DNA of 64,000 bases from JAGPDB01 sp046331265. GTDB taxonomy: Bacteria; Actinomycetota; Acidimicrobiia; IMCC26256; JAGPDB01. The stretch spans positions 17,047-81,046 of the forward strand of contig JAXLRE010000009.1 in assembly GCA_046331265.1 (NCBI GenBank). Direction: 5' to 3'. Made by a program: the position numbers and the translations under genes. This document shows, piece after piece, positions 9,027 through 18,429 of the stretch; position 1 is the stretch's first letter; the number at the start of each line of letters is the position of its first letter. The notes below the pieces were generated by a model, which was not told the DNA's origin, searched no databases, and was given only the letters and a program-made list of their open reading frames with translations.

Positions 9027-12000
9027 CTAGCTGCTTAATTGGTCCTCGAATTTAAACAATTCATTGGATTGAACTGATTTATCCCAATGTTTAGCTAGGG
9101 CTGGTCGGGCAAATAAGTAACCTTGTGCATATTCGCAACCTAGAGTTTTTAACTCTGCCATCTGTAACGGTGTTTCAACACCTTCGGCTATAGCTTGCAG
9201 ACCTAGTGCATGAGATAGCGAAACAACGGCGGTAACTATTGCGCTGTCTTCAGGGTCTCGGCCTAAACCATCAATAAAACCTTGGTCTATTTTTAGTGCA
9301 TCAACTGGAAATTTTTTCAAATACGAAAGTGAAGAGAATCCAGTACCGAAGTCATCTACTTCGAAGTGTACGCCAAGATTTTTTAATTGATCTAACATTG
9401 CAATTGTTGAGTTAGCATCAACCATAAGTGCACTTTCCGTTATTTCAAACCAAATACGTGAAGGATTAACTTTACTTCGTTTTAAAATTTTTCTAACTTC
9501 TTCAACGAAAGTCGGTTCGCTTAATTGTCGAGGGGACAGGTTTATACTCATTGTTAAATGTGAAGCATTTGCAGAGAATTGATGCCAACGATGCAGCTCG
9601 TTACAAGCTTCTTCAAATATTTGCAATCCCAACGGAATGATAACTCCCGTTTCTTCTGCTAGTGGAATGAAATCTGATGGACCAATATGTCCTCGTTCTG
9701 GGTGTTCCCAATATACAAGTGCTTCAAAACCGCTTAATCGTCCTGAAGCGAGGCTAATGATTGGTTGATATCGCATTCTAAATTCGTGTTCGGTAAGTGC
9801 ACGGAACATTCCGTTTCCTGTTTCAAGATTTGCAACAGCCCTAGCGTGAGTTCGCTCATCAAAGATTTCTGATCTATTTCGTCCGGCGTCTTTTGCTCTA
9901 TACATTGCTGTGTCGGCATCACGAAGAATGGTTTCAGGAGTATCTTCTCCGCTCAAGCTTCTTGCTATACCAATACTTGCAGTTACGTAGACTTCACCTT
10001 CGACCAGCATTATTGGACGATTGATATTTTCTAAAAGTCGATCAGCAATTTCTTGAGTTTGTCTTTCATCAGAAATGTCTTCACATAAGATAACAAATTC
10101 GTCACCACCAAACCGAGCTATCGTGTCATTTGGTCTAACTGAAGATTTGATTCTTTCGGATACTGACTCTAAGAGACGATCACCTGCAGCATGTCCAAGA
10201 GAGTCATTGACGACTTTGAATCGGTCGAGGTCAAGGAATAAAACTGTAACACCTAGCGAGGATCTTTTCGCACGTTGTAGGGCTACCTCTAGGCGGTCTA
10301 CGAAAAGTAATCTGTTCGGTAAACCTGTCAGCGGATCGTGAATAGCTTGATATTCAAGCCGCTCTGCAATCGATCTTCTTTCGGTTGTATCTTCAATTTG
10401 AACTACGTAGTATTGAAAAATGTCGTCGTCGTAAACACTTTGTGCAGAGATGAAACCCCATCGCTGTCTACCGTCTGGATGTGTGAAACGCAATTCTTTA
10501 GTCGTACGTTCCGGACCCCTTGCTTCTAGCATTTTCCACATATCAGAAAACGCAAACTGATCGTCAGTCAGTATTAGGTCGCGTAGCCGTGTGTTTAGTA
10601 AATCAGAGGATCTTTTACCTACAAAGTTTTCTAGCGCTTCGTTGCAAAAGAAAATTTCGTTATTTTTATGGACTAAAGCAACACCAACAGGAGCATTTTC
10701 TAGTGCATTTTCGTAAAGCGCTTTAGCTTTTGCCACTTGTGCTTCAGCAAGTTTTCTTTCAGTGATATCACGAGCATTGATAACGATACCTTTGATAGCA
10801 GGATCATTACGCAAGTCATTAACAACGCATTCGAAAGTTAACTTCTTGTTTTCTCGGGTTTTGATATATATTTCAAAAGGCTCTATATCGTTATGCTTAT
10901 TTAGCTTATGTAAAACACTTACAGCTATTTTCTTGGTTTCAGAATCATTTAATACGTTTACTAGATTTTTTCCTATAACTTGTTCTTGCTTGTAACCTAA
11001 TTTGTACCAGATTGATGGTGAGACAAATTTGATTAATCCTTGCGAAGATAAAACTATAATGATGTCGCTTGATTGTTTGATTAAAGCTGAAAAACGTGCT
11101 TCATTTTCTTCAACTTCTTCTTGGGCTTTCTCTTTAAGTTTTTTTGCACGTCTTTCATTCACTCTTAACATTAAAAATAGTAGAAATACAATAACTGCTA
11201 AACCTAAACCAGTAATTAATGTTTGTTGTCTTGAATCAGCAGATCGAATACTTGATGTATAGTAGTCGTCATAAGCAAGACGGAATTTACGTTGATCTAT
11301 TTTCACGACAGCACTGTGTAAAGTCAGATCATCATTAGAAATCAAACTGTTGCTACTTGCTATAGCTTCGTTTTCTTTATCTAGCATTTTAAATACACGA
11401 AATGTTTTAGACTTTGCTTGAGCATTGTTCAGGAAAATATTTAATGCTATTGGTGTAACTAATGAACCGCGATATGCGGAAATTCGATCTTTTTCATTTG
11501 GATTTGTGGGTAATTTTTCGTACACAGGTGTGATTACGGCGATATAGGCTGACTGTCCATCAATCAGATAGTTATTTAAGAAAGGATGAGTTATCAATGA
11601 CGAACCAGTTCTGATTGAATCAGAAATTTCATCACTAGTCGATACCACTTTATTAAGATTTTTACCGATGATCGAATCATTATTAGTATTTTGTGTAAAG
11701 TTTTCAAAAGGTGGTTCTGAAAACTTTATTTGATACTGGTTACTCATCCCATTAAAAGGTTCAACATAACTAATAAATGCTATGGAAGGGTTATTAATTT
11801 TTAATCGTGTATCTAGACTAAATTGATATAAATTCTGTTTGAATTTTTCATGGTCAGAATCATATGTTTTAGTTGCTCTATCATTTATATCCTCAATTTT
11901 TTTATATATCGATTCAATAGATTTTTTTGCTTCGCTTTCAATTTTTTTATCGATCTCTCTATTTTTTGCATTATCGCTTGAAACTTGTGCTGCCCATGAA

Positions 12001-12110
12001 GAAACAGAAACCAAAGCTACAACTATTGATGCGAGGATAGGGCCAATGAATAAGTGTGAACGTCTTTTGTTGTTCCCATGTTTAGGGCGCAGAAATCTAA
12101 TTAAGTTCAC
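9027..12110 (-). CDS. Membrane PAS-PAS-GGDEF-EAL protein
   Basis: A 1027-residue sensor for cyclic-di-GMP metabolism. Membrane segment at about 20-42, external sensor region with CHASE-like layout to about 295, second membrane segment at about 297-318, then two PAS domains (about 335-455 and 465-585), GGDEF (FGGDEF near 668) and EAL (GFEALVYW near 794). EAL-domain residues MSINLS, FEITES, VDDFG, KIDQGF, EGVET and QGYLF are intact, so phosphodiesterase activity is likely; GGDEF also looks intact. The GTG start codon is the longest option. Its architecture differs from the other two GGDEF-EAL proteins here in having the double PAS. Confidence 0.92.
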   Translation of the reverse strand: MNLIRFLRPKHGNNKRRSHLFIGPILASIVVALVSVSSWAAQVSSDNAKNREIDKKIESEAKKSIESIYKKIEDINDRATKTYDSDHEKFKQNLYQFSLDTRLKINNPSIAFISYVEPFNGMSNQYQIKFSEPPFENFTQNTNNDSIIGKNLNKVVSTSDEISDSIRTGSSLITHPFLNNYLIDGQSAYIAVITPVYEKLPTNPNEKDRISAYRGSLVTPIALNIFLNNAQAKSKTFRVFKMLDKENEAIASSNSLISNDDLTLHSAVVKIDQRKFRLAYDDYYTSSIRSADSRQQTLITGLGLAVIVFLLFLMLRVNERRAKKLKEKAQEEVEENEARFSALIKQSSDIIIVLSSQGLIKFVSPSIWYKLGYKQEQVIGKNLVNVLNDSETKKIAVSVLHKLNKHNDIEPFEIYIKTRENKKLTFECVVNDLRNDPAIKGIVINARDITERKLAEAQVAKAKALYENALENAPVGVALVHKNNEIFFCNEALENFVGKRSSDLLNTRLRDLILTDDQFAFSDMWKMLEARGPERTTKELRFTHPDGRQRWGFISAQSVYDDDIFQYYVVQIEDTTERRSIAERLEYQAIHDPLTGLPNRLLFVDRLEVALQRAKRSSLGVTVLFLDLDRFKVVNDSLGHAAGDRLLESVSERIKSSVRPNDTIARFGGDEFVILCEDISDERQTQEIADRLLENINRPIMLVEGEVYVTASIGIARSLSGEDTPETILRDADTAMYRAKDAGRNRSEIFDERTHARAVANLETGNGMFRALTEHEFRMRYQPIISLASGRLSGFEALVYWEHPERGHIGPSDFIPLAEETGVIIPLGLQIFEEACNELHRWHQFSANASHLTMSINLSPRQLSEPTFVEEVRKILKRSKVNPSRIWFEITESALMVDANSTIAMLDQLKNLGVHFEVDDFGTGFSSLSYLKKFPVDALKIDQGFIDGLGRDPEDSAIVTAVVSLSHALGLQAIAEGVETPLQMAELKTLGCEYAQGYLFARPALAKHWDKSVQSNELFKFEDQLSS

Positions 12111-12158
12111 CTAAAGAATGTCGGCAATTTATAGGGTTTTATGAGTTAAAATAGGTAA

Positions 12159-12431
12159 TTAGCTGGCCTTATAATAAGAATATTCGTAATTGTGCTCAGT
12201 TTTTTGCAGAATAGCACGAATAGCGCGAACGCCCGCCAAGCCCTGACGCTTATCTTCTTCTGATAGTTTCCATGGTTTTTCTTTGTCGATGGTGACTGAT
12301 TTACGTGCTTTCTTAGGCATTAAAGCGACTTTACATGAAGTATAAGAATCTGTGTCAATGAGAGATAGTTGCTTTGTCATGTTTTTATTAAAACATGTAC
12401 CTACGACACTTTTGTAAGGCCCCTTCATCAC
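12159..12431 (-). CDS. Small basic protein of unknown function
   Basis: Up to 90 residues from a GTG at 12431; an internal ATG at 12380 would give 73 residues. The C-terminal half (KPWKLSEEDKRQGLAGVRAI) is charged and helical. I do not recognise a family. Its 5' end faces the cysteine desulfurase start 15 bp away. On the minus strand TACATT ends 6 nt before the GTG, overlapping the opposite promoter, so the long start is possible. Confidence 0.55.
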   Translation of the reverse strand: MMKGPYKSVVGTCFNKNMTKQLSLIDTDSYTSCKVALMPKKARKSVTIDKEKPWKLSEEDKRQGLAGVRAIRAILQKTEHNYEYSYYKAS

Positions 12432-12440
12432 ATCTAGAAT
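12412..12440 (+). promoter_or_regulatory. Promoter for iscS-mnmA, leaderless
   Basis: TTGTAA (12412-12417), a 17-bp spacer and TAGAAT (12435-12440) lie exactly 6 nt before the GTG start at 12447. The mRNA probably starts at the start codon. The box overlaps the start region of the divergent small gene. Confidence 0.65.
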
Positions 12441-12446
12441 GTATAG

Positions 12447-13592
12447 GTGATTTACTTAGATGCTGCATCGACAGCCCCAACTTCAAAAATGGTACAAAAT
12501 GCCATTATTGATGTTTTGTCTGATAACTGGGGAAATGTTTCTGGTGCACATCAAGTATCTGCAAGAGCTAAAAATATGCTCGAAGAAGACCGAGAAAAGA
12601 TGGCTCAATTAATAGAGGCTAAAAGCGAAAATATAGTTTTTACCTCAGGTGCAACAGAAGCACTCAATATAGTTTTGCAAGGCTTTGCTAGAAAAAATCC
12701 TAGATCTAAAATTTTCTATTCAGCCATTGAGCACGATGCTGTATTTAAAACAATCGAATATCTTTCTGAATCAAATATCGATACAGTAAAAATAGCCGTT
12801 GACTCGAATTCGATTTATAAGAGAGATTTTCTAAACGATATAAATGAGGGCGATTTGGTTTGCATTATGCCTGTTAATAATGAAACGGGTGTAATAAACG
12901 ATGTAATTGGTTTAGCCGAACAAGTTCATGAAAGAAAAGGTTTAGTTTTATTCGATGCAGTACAGAGTATTTATTCATTCGATCCAATAGAGTTAATTAG
13001 TCAATGTGATTTTGCTATTTATTCTGGGCATAAGCTTGGAGCTCCACATGGGGTTGGAATGCTATATGTCAGGGATAGGAAAAAAATAGATCAACTAACT
13101 TTCGGTGGTTCACAAGAATGGGAAGTTAGGCCAGGAACTACACCTGCATTTTTAATTCATGCTCTAAGAATAGTTTTTGAAGATGTTATTGCTAATCGAA
13201 ATGTTTTATCTGAACAAATGAAAAAAATTAAAAAGTATGCAATCGAAAAAATTAATGTCGAACTTCCTTTTGTAAGTATTAGATGTTCAGAGGTGAAAAC
13301 ATCTAACCACATTATTTCGCTAGAAATTTATCCAATTGAATCTCAGATGTTAGTTGCGATGTTAAGTAATAAAGGTATCTGTATTTCAAAAGGAAGTGCC
13401 TGTGCCTCTGGTGCAAGTACCCCATCAAGAGTTCTTTTGGAAATGGGAATCGAAAAGCAAAAAGCGCTTTCAACAATAAGGCTCTCATTTTTGCCCGACA
13501 CAACAGAACAAGATATCGATATGGCTATAAACGAAATCAAACAATGTGTTGATATGCTTTCAGCAAAAGTAGTGGCAAGTAATGAAAAATAA
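12447..13592 (+). CDS. Cysteine desulfurase (NifS/IscS family)
   Basis: A PLP enzyme of 381 residues that takes sulfur from cysteine as a protein persulfide. The PLP lysine is in 'SGHKLGAPHG' and the mobile-loop catalytic Cys in 'GSACASG'. 'HDAVF' and 'PVNNETG' also match the family. The GTG start is supported by the promoter that ends 6 nt upstream. The gene overlaps mnmA by 11 bp, so the two are co-translated, and the desulfurase most likely feeds sulfur to tRNA 2-thiolation. It may also supply Fe-S clusters, since no isc or suf scaffold is in the window. Confidence 0.92.
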   Translation: MIYLDAASTAPTSKMVQNAIIDVLSDNWGNVSGAHQVSARAKNMLEEDREKMAQLIEAKSENIVFTSGATEALNIVLQGFARKNPRSKIFYSAIEHDAVFKTIEYLSESNIDTVKIAVDSNSIYKRDFLNDINEGDLVCIMPVNNETGVINDVIGLAEQVHERKGLVLFDAVQSIYSFDPIELISQCDFAIYSGHKLGAPHGVGMLYVRDRKKIDQLTFGGSQEWEVRPGTTPAFLIHALRIVFEDVIANRNVLSEQMKKIKKYAIEKINVELPFVSIRCSEVKTSNHIISLEIYPIESQMLVAMLSNKGICISKGSACASGASTPSRVLLEMGIEKQKALSTIRLSFLPDTTEQDIDMAINEIKQCVDMLSAKVVASNEK

Positions 13593-14625
13593 GCGTGTTC
13601 TTTTAGCAATGAGTGGTGGTGTGGATTCGAGCACAGCTGCAGTTGTCCTAAAAGAACAAGGTTACGAAGTTGACGGTGTAACTCTTAAACTTTGGGGCGG
13701 TACGACGGATTCCGGTTGTTGTTCTTTGGCAGATGTAGAAGATGCCCGACGGGTTGCTTCTCAGCTTGGTATAAATCATTTTGTGTTTAATCTTGGCGAT
13801 GAATTCATGGAGCATGTAGTCAATCCATATCTAGATGCACACACTAAATTGCAGACGCCAAACCCGTGCATCGAATGTAACCGACACATCAAATTCAAAG
13901 GACTTCATGACAGGGCTATGTCTATGGGTTATGACTATGTCGCGACGGGTCATCATGCTCAAGTTGTCTTCGAAAATGGTATTTATAAACTCAAGAGAGG
14001 ACATGATTTTGCAAAAGATCAAAGTTATGTTTTATCAATGGTTAATCAAGAAATACTCAGTCATACACTTCTACCTATAGGTCATTTAACTAAACCTCAA
14101 GTACGAGAAATTGCTGCGCAAAATAATTTAAGAACTGCTTCAAAATCTGAGTCCATGGATGTTTGTTTTATTCAAAAAAAAGGAAGAGAAGATTTTTTAG
14201 CTGACCGAATAAAATTGCATCCCGGAGATATCATTGATGTTGATGGAAATAAATTAGGAAAACACAGTGGTGCTGAGTTGTTGACCATAGGTCAACGCAG
14301 AGGTGCAGGTTTCGCAGTTGGTCATCATGCTGGAGACAAACACTATGTAATTGATCGCAATGTCGATGACTATAGCGTTGTTGTAGGAAGCAAAAACGAT
14401 TTACTTGTTGGTGGCGCGAGAATTACAAATGTTACATTTACAAGGCCGATTGAATTTCCTGTCAATGTGAAAGTTCAACCTCGTGCTCATGGAACTACAA
14501 TCGAAGCAATTTGGAATAACGAGAATGAAATTGAGTTTATAGAACCATCACCTAAAATTTCTCCAGGTCAAAGTGCAGTTTGTTATTTAGATGATGAATG
14601 TATTGGTGCTGGAATAGTTATTTAG
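13582..14625 (+). CDS. mnmA: tRNA-specific 2-thiouridylase
   Basis: A 347-residue enzyme that thiolates U34 of Lys, Glu and Gln tRNAs. The ATP PP-loop SGGVDSS is at residues 11-17. The catalytic cysteines are both present, Cys96 in 'PNPCIECN' and Cys195 in 'SMDVCFI', followed by the C-terminal beta-barrel ('LTIGQRRG'). It starts inside the cysteine desulfurase gene, giving a sulfur-donor/acceptor gene pair. Its 3' end overlaps the convergent membrane-protein gene by 8 bp. Confidence 0.96.
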   Translation: MKNKRVLLAMSGGVDSSTAAVVLKEQGYEVDGVTLKLWGGTTDSGCCSLADVEDARRVASQLGINHFVFNLGDEFMEHVVNPYLDAHTKLQTPNPCIECNRHIKFKGLHDRAMSMGYDYVATGHHAQVVFENGIYKLKRGHDFAKDQSYVLSMVNQEILSHTLLPIGHLTKPQVREIAAQNNLRTASKSESMDVCFIQKKGREDFLADRIKLHPGDIIDVDGNKLGKHSGAELLTIGQRRGAGFAVGHHAGDKHYVIDRNVDDYSVVVGSKNDLLVGGARITNVTFTRPIEFPVNVKVQPRAHGTTIEAIWNNENEIEFIEPSPKISPGQSAVCYLDDECIGAGIVI

Positions 14626-15598
14626 ACTTTTTCTTTCGGTGTTGAGGCAGAGGTGAATCTGACCTTGGGGCTGTTTCTATTCCTAGTTGTTTTTCCATAA
14701 TCTTTTCTTCGGACTTAGACAAAGGTTCAGGGTCGACTTTGTGAAAACGAGAATGGAAATTGTTTAGAAATAATTTAGGGTCAGCAAGACATAAATAGAG
14801 ACTGTCGACGTTTTTTCTCGATGTTTCATTTAATTTGTTTCTTACAATCAATGAATCTGTCTTTTCATTTAAAGAAATGTTAATAAGTCTTTTTCTAATA
14901 GTTGTAGGAACATAAATGTTGTCTTGAACATCTTTTCTTATGTCATCACTTTTAACCATTTCAATAGATTTAATCTTTGCTAGTGGCAAGAGAATTACGT
15001 CTGTGAACTCAATCGAATCTGCAATAACAATTCCATTAGGAACTATCACTGACCTTCTTAAAAAGATTCTCAATTGTGGAGTTATAAAAATAGCTCCAAC
15101 AATTACAGCTATAACAAGTGTGATTACCGCTTGTACCGAGTTATTCTTTGCAAATAAGTGTATGGTTTCGCTAAAAAGTGACCAGAAGATCCCCCAAACC
15201 AGAACGAACCATAGAATCACAGAGGTAGGAGATTTGAGAATAAACATGTCTTCATTTGCATTTCCGACATCAATAGAAACTCTCGTTAAGAATTTTTCTG
15301 AAAAACAAATGACATTCAATATTATGCCTAACAATATGCATGTCATTATTAATGTCGGCTTAAAATTCAATGCCAGAATTACTGTATTGACAAAAATACT
15401 AGATCTAGAAATATGTAACAGTCCTAAAGTTTTTATTGTAAAAAATGCGAGAGACAAGGCAGTAATAGATAATGACACAATCGTGATTATCAATGCGGCA
15501 TTTACGTAAGCCGGGGAATTGTCTGATTTATTCGCAGCATAAAAACATAAAGCGATGCATGCAAGACATGCAATAAGGTAAGAATATCTAAATTTCAC
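14618..15598 (-). CDS. Uncharacterised membrane protein
   Basis: A 326-residue protein with about five hydrophobic segments in the first 180 residues. A soluble C-terminal part ('SVIVPNGIVIADSIEFTDVI', 'PLAKIKSIEMV') reads like a PH-like beta domain, and the tail is basic and Lys-rich. I do not recognise a named family. The GTG start at 15598 has TAGCAT 7 nt upstream, fitting a leaderless transcript. The opposite-strand open frame at 14940-15509 is its shadow. Confidence 0.7.
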   Translation of the reverse strand: MKFRYSYLIACLACIALCFYAANKSDNSPAYVNAALIITIVSLSITALSLAFFTIKTLGLLHISRSSIFVNTVILALNFKPTLIMTCILLGIILNVICFSEKFLTRVSIDVGNANEDMFILKSPTSVILWFVLVWGIFWSLFSETIHLFAKNNSVQAVITLVIAVIVGAIFITPQLRIFLRRSVIVPNGIVIADSIEFTDVILLPLAKIKSIEMVKSDDIRKDVQDNIYVPTTIRKRLINISLNEKTDSLIVRNKLNETSRKNVDSLYLCLADPKLFLNNFHSRFHKVDPEPLSKSEEKIMEKQLGIETAPRSDSPLPQHRKKKSK

Positions 15599-15666
15599 AT
15601 AGGCAATGCTAGTTCTTTTAAAGGTAAATTAAAGTAAAATATGCATTATCCGACTAGGCTTTTATA

Positions 15667-17673
15667 GTGGTAAAAAAAGCTGATTATGTTCAAAGAATCG
15701 ATGAGTTACGCCAATTAATTGCTTACCATAATGAAAGATATTACGGTCTAGACGAGCCCGAAATTTCTGATGCAGAATTCGACCAACTATATAAAGAATT
15801 AACAGAACTAGAAGAACTTCACCCTGATCTAATCACGCCAGATTCACCAACACAAAAGCCAAATACATTCAAAGAATCAACTTTTGCTCCAGTTGAACAT
15901 CTTGTACCAATGCTTAGCTTGGACAACGCATTTTCTGATGAAGATTTGATTGCATGGAAAAATAGAGTCAAGAAAATTCTGGGCCATGAAAATGTAGAGA
16001 TGGTGGTTGAACCAAAAATGGATGGTCTTGCTATGTCACTTCTCTATGAAAACGGTGTTCTTGTTAGAGGGGCTACACGTGGTGATGGTTCAACAGGTGA
16101 AGATGTAACTGAAAATGTTAAAACCATTAAAAGTATTCCAAAAAAGCTTAAAACTAACGTTGAATTGTTAGAAGTTAGAGGTGAGGTATATATGCCTATA
16201 GCTTCTTTTCAGTCATTGAATGAAAAGCACCGCGAAAGCGGAGAAAAGATATTTGCAAACCCTCGAAATGCTGCTGCCGGTTCATTACGTGTAAAAGATT
16301 CGTCAATTACTAAATCGCGAGAATTAAGTTTTGTTGCTTATCAAATTGGTGAGGCTAAGGGTACGCCAAAAATTACATCACATGAAAAAACATTAGATTA
16401 TTTTCGTAAGCAAGGATTTGTTGTTAATGACGAGATTATTAAAGTTTCTTCTATCGATGATGCCATAAAGCGTTGTGCTGAATTAAAAGAACTTAGGCAT
16501 TCTTTAGAATATGAAATTGATGGTGCTGTAATTAAGGTTAATGATTTTTTGTTACGCGAAAAATTAGGTTTCACTTCGCGTTTTCCTCGTTGGGCGATTG
16601 CTTTAAAATTTCCTCCAGAAGAAAAAACAACAAAATTAATTGATATAAAAGTAAGTGTTGGTAGAACTGGTAGAGCAACGCCTTTTGCAGTTTTAGAACC
16701 AGTTTTTGTGGGTGGTTCAACTGTGTCGATGGCAACGCTTCATAACGAGGATGAAGTGAAAAGGCGAAATGTCCGTCCGGGTGATACGGTCATAGTTAGA
16801 AAAGCCGGTGATGTTATTCCTGAAGTCGTTGGACCTATAGAGGCTAAACGACCAAAAGAAGCGAAGGAATGGAAATTTCCAAAAAAATGTCCATCATGTG
16901 ATGAACTGCTGGTTCGTTTAGAAGGCGAAGCTCAACATCGTTGTTTTAATATTGATTGCCCAGCACGAATTGCTACATCGATTGAGTATTTTGCTTCTAG
17001 AACAGCAATGGATATTGAATTTCTTGGTGAAAAACGCGTGCGAGCAATGTTGGATGCTGGTTTAATAAAAAATATTGCAGATATTTATGATTTAACAAAA
17101 GAAAAGATTGAATCGCTAGAGAAAACTAAAGAGAAGTCGTCTACTAATTTGTTAAATGCTATCGAGGAATCAAAATCGAGGCCACTGTTTAGACTTATTG
17201 TTGCTTTAGGTATTCGACATGTTGGACCAACTTCGGCACGCGAATTAAGCGCTAAGTATGAAGATATTTTTCAGATAATGGATGCATCAATCGATGAATT
17301 ATCTGAGATAGATGGCGTTGGTGCGGTAATGGCTGAGTCAATACACGATTTTTTCAACAATAAAGCCAATCAGAAACTGATTTCGCGTTTAGTCGATTCA
17401 GGCGTAAATGTTAAAGGTGAAAAGGTTGCTGTAAAAAATATTGACCAGCGTTTTGCTGACAAATCATTTGTTTTGACCGGGTCATTAACTGATATGACTC
17501 GTGAAGAAGCCGGTGAATTAATCCTTTCTCGTGGAGGCAAAGTATCTTCTAGTGTTTCTAAAAAAACTGACTATGTTGTTGCAGGAGATAAAGCTGGATC
17601 AAAATTGGATAAGGCAGAAAAGTTAGGAGTCAGCGTACTTTCAGAGCAGGAATTTAAAAAACTTCTAGACTAA
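15667..17673 (+). CDS. ligA: NAD-dependent DNA ligase
   Basis: A 668-residue replicative ligase, the standard length. It has the N-terminal Ia domain, the adenylation motif 'EPKMDGLAM' with nucleophile Lys near residue 117, the OB fold, a four-Cys zinc finger (CPSCDELL and CFNIDC), helix-hairpin-helix repeats (GIRHVGPTSA) and a C-terminal BRCT domain ending the protein. It seals nicks using NAD+. The GTG start is 6 nt after a TAGGCT box (15655-15660). The SDR gene follows 4 nt after the stop, so they are probably co-transcribed. Confidence 0.97.
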   Translation: MVKKADYVQRIDELRQLIAYHNERYYGLDEPEISDAEFDQLYKELTELEELHPDLITPDSPTQKPNTFKESTFAPVEHLVPMLSLDNAFSDEDLIAWKNRVKKILGHENVEMVVEPKMDGLAMSLLYENGVLVRGATRGDGSTGEDVTENVKTIKSIPKKLKTNVELLEVRGEVYMPIASFQSLNEKHRESGEKIFANPRNAAAGSLRVKDSSITKSRELSFVAYQIGEAKGTPKITSHEKTLDYFRKQGFVVNDEIIKVSSIDDAIKRCAELKELRHSLEYEIDGAVIKVNDFLLREKLGFTSRFPRWAIALKFPPEEKTTKLIDIKVSVGRTGRATPFAVLEPVFVGGSTVSMATLHNEDEVKRRNVRPGDTVIVRKAGDVIPEVVGPIEAKRPKEAKEWKFPKKCPSCDELLVRLEGEAQHRCFNIDCPARIATSIEYFASRTAMDIEFLGEKRVRAMLDAGLIKNIADIYDLTKEKIESLEKTKEKSSTNLLNAIEESKSRPLFRLIVALGIRHVGPTSARELSAKYEDIFQIMDASIDELSEIDGVGAVMAESIHDFFNNKANQKLISRLVDSGVNVKGEKVAVKNIDQRFADKSFVLTGSLTDMTREEAGELILSRGGKVSSSVSKKTDYVVAGDKAGSKLDKAEKLGVSVLSEQEFKKLLD

Positions 17674-17677
17674 TAAA

Positions 17678-18406
17678 ATGGAAAATAAAGTTGTTGTAAT
17701 TAGTGGATCTTCTAGAGGTATCGGTGCTGCGTTTGCGCGACTAGCTCATTCCAAAGGTGCAAAAATTGTTGTTCACGGTAGAACTCAAACTGATGAACTA
17801 GAAAGAATCTCTAAAGAATTAGATGCTTTTCCTATTGTTTGCGATGTTTCAGATAAAAAACAGGTTATGTCAGAGTTCAGTCGAATTATCGATGAATTTG
17901 GTCGTATAGATTCTTTAGTGAATTGTGCTGGAACAATAAAATCAAAAGAATTTTTAGAATTAGAAGCTCAAGATTGGTATGACGATTTTAATGTCAACTT
18001 TTTAGGTGTTGTTAATTTTTGCCAAGCTGCAATACCTCATATGAGTGAAGGTTCCACCATTGTTAATATTTCATCAACAAGAGGCAAAACAAATTTAGCC
18101 CGTGCCGGAGCTTTGCCATACTCTGTTTCTAATGCTGGTATTGCTTCATTAACAATTGGTTTAGCAAAAGATTTGGCACCAAAAATTCGTGTTAATGCTA
18201 TTGCTCCAGGTCCAACAGAAACAGATATGGCTAAAACATGGACCCCAGAACGAAGAGCTCAGTATGAGAAAGAAAGTTTGATAGGTAGAGTTGCACAGCC
18301 CGGAGAGATGGCTGAGATAATTTATTTTTTCGCAAGTGATCAAAGTGCAATAATTACAGGTCAGTTTTTTACTGCTGACGGTGGCTATGAAATTTATGGA
18401 AAATAG
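17678..18406 (+). CDS. SDR-family protein, FabG-like, catalytic Lys replaced
   Basis: A 242-residue Rossmann-fold short-chain dehydrogenase with the cofactor loop 'GSSRGIGAA' and NCAG motif, and 'APGPTETDM' in the C-terminal half. The normal YxxxK active site reads YSVSN, so the general Lys is Asn (codon AAT). The catalytic Ser is probably in 'NISSTRG'. Losing that Lys usually cripples SDR catalysis, so this may be a non-catalytic or altered member. The substrate is unknown; FabG-like acyl reduction is only the nearest analogy. Confidence 0.85.
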   Translation: MENKVVVISGSSRGIGAAFARLAHSKGAKIVVHGRTQTDELERISKELDAFPIVCDVSDKKQVMSEFSRIIDEFGRIDSLVNCAGTIKSKEFLELEAQDWYDDFNVNFLGVVNFCQAAIPHMSEGSTIVNISSTRGKTNLARAGALPYSVSNAGIASLTIGLAKDLAPKIRVNAIAPGPTETDMAKTWTPERRAQYEKESLIGRVAQPGEMAEIIYFFASDQSAIITGQFFTADGGYEIYGK

Positions 18407-18429
18407 TATTAATTGATAGGTATTTAATA

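Noticed and set aside
14940..15509. 189-codon plus-strand open frame
   Set aside because: It lies wholly antisense to the 326-residue membrane protein, which has a -10 box and clear helices; the plus frame lacks an SD, promoter or family motif.
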